Positions 15,302 to 15,359 of a stretch of 15,359 nucleotides of DNA are shown piece by piece. How positions within the stretch are numbered: position 1 is the first letter of the stretch; each line of letters starts with the position of its first letter. The position numbers and the translations under genes were made by a program. The notes under the pieces are model-generated. The model was not told the origin of the DNA and searched no databases. It saw only the letters and a program-made list of their open reading frames with translations. The stretch comes from JBBQVS01 sp964657325. GTDB lineage: Bacteria; Chloroflexota; Ktedonobacteria; Ktedonobacterales; Ktedonobacteraceae. Location: assembly GCA_964657325.1 (NCBI GenBank), contig CAZZVE010000113.1, positions 1 to 15,359 on the forward strand, in the 5' to 3' direction.

Positions 15302-15325
15302 AGGGCACCCGCAAGGGGATGCCCT
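15302..15325. repeat. Single family A arm near the window end (P12)
   Basis: AGGGCACCCGCAAGGGGATG followed by CCCT repeats the left arm of the palindromes at 4557 and 1008. It can fold on itself (AGGGCA with TGCCCT). No partner arm is seen before the window ends; it may lie beyond it, or this may be a solo copy. The bases after it (GGTCCCTAT) recall the family B end, with one change. Confidence 0.6.
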
Positions 15326-15359
15326 AGTGGTCCCTATTCATCCTTACGTTAATGCCTAT

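Noticed and set aside
1..15359. Insertion sequence or transposase gene
   Set aside because: No open frame in the window shows transposase, recombinase or RAYT-like motifs; any enzyme moving the palindromes must be elsewhere.

Overview
The window carries a de novo purine biosynthesis operon flanked by a two-component system, a DUF347-type membrane protein, a ThiO-like glycine oxidase, an LLM-class (F420-type) oxidoreductase and a VOC/glyoxalase-fold protein. GC content looks close to 50 percent. The fused purine genes, the many two-component and LLM-type proteins, and the dense palindromic repeats would fit a large-genome Chloroflexota bacterium such as a Ktedonobacteria-like soil organism. 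That assignment is inference: there is no rRNA or other marker here.

Layout. Positions 117-2143 (minus strand) hold a GAF-domain sensor kinase and a NarL-type response regulator overlapping by 4 bp. Positions 2453-3277 (plus) encode a four-repeat DUF347 membrane protein, converging on a thiO-like gene (3287-4399, minus). From a candidate promoter at 4424-4453 the plus-strand run purSL - purQM - purC - purF - purD extends to 13526. It covers the steps from phosphoribosylamine (PurF) to GAR (PurD), FGAM (PurSL with the PurQ domain), AIR (PurM domain) and SAICAR (PurC). The formylation step (purN or purT), purE/K, purB, purH and purA are not in the window. An LLM oxidoreductase (13702-14559, minus) and a VOC protein (14774-15154, plus) are divergent at the right end.

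The striking feature is a set of about twelve long palindromic (hairpin) elements in at least four sequence families, covering roughly 6-7 percent of the window. Arms are 22-42 bp, near-perfect, around loops of about 16-30 nt (78 nt in one). They lie in most gene gaps, and three lie inside essential-looking genes without breaking the reading frame: in the kinase ATPase domain (1008-1099), in PurSL between its PurS-like and PurL parts (5284-5384), and in the PurQ domain (8160-8235). This resembles in behaviour the Rickettsia palindromic elements that insert in frame in genes, but the sequences are different and no transposase is present here. Within a family the outer arm sequence is shared while the inner arm differs from copy to copy, yet still matches its partner arm. 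A 10-N assembly gap sits in the loop of one of these palindromes.
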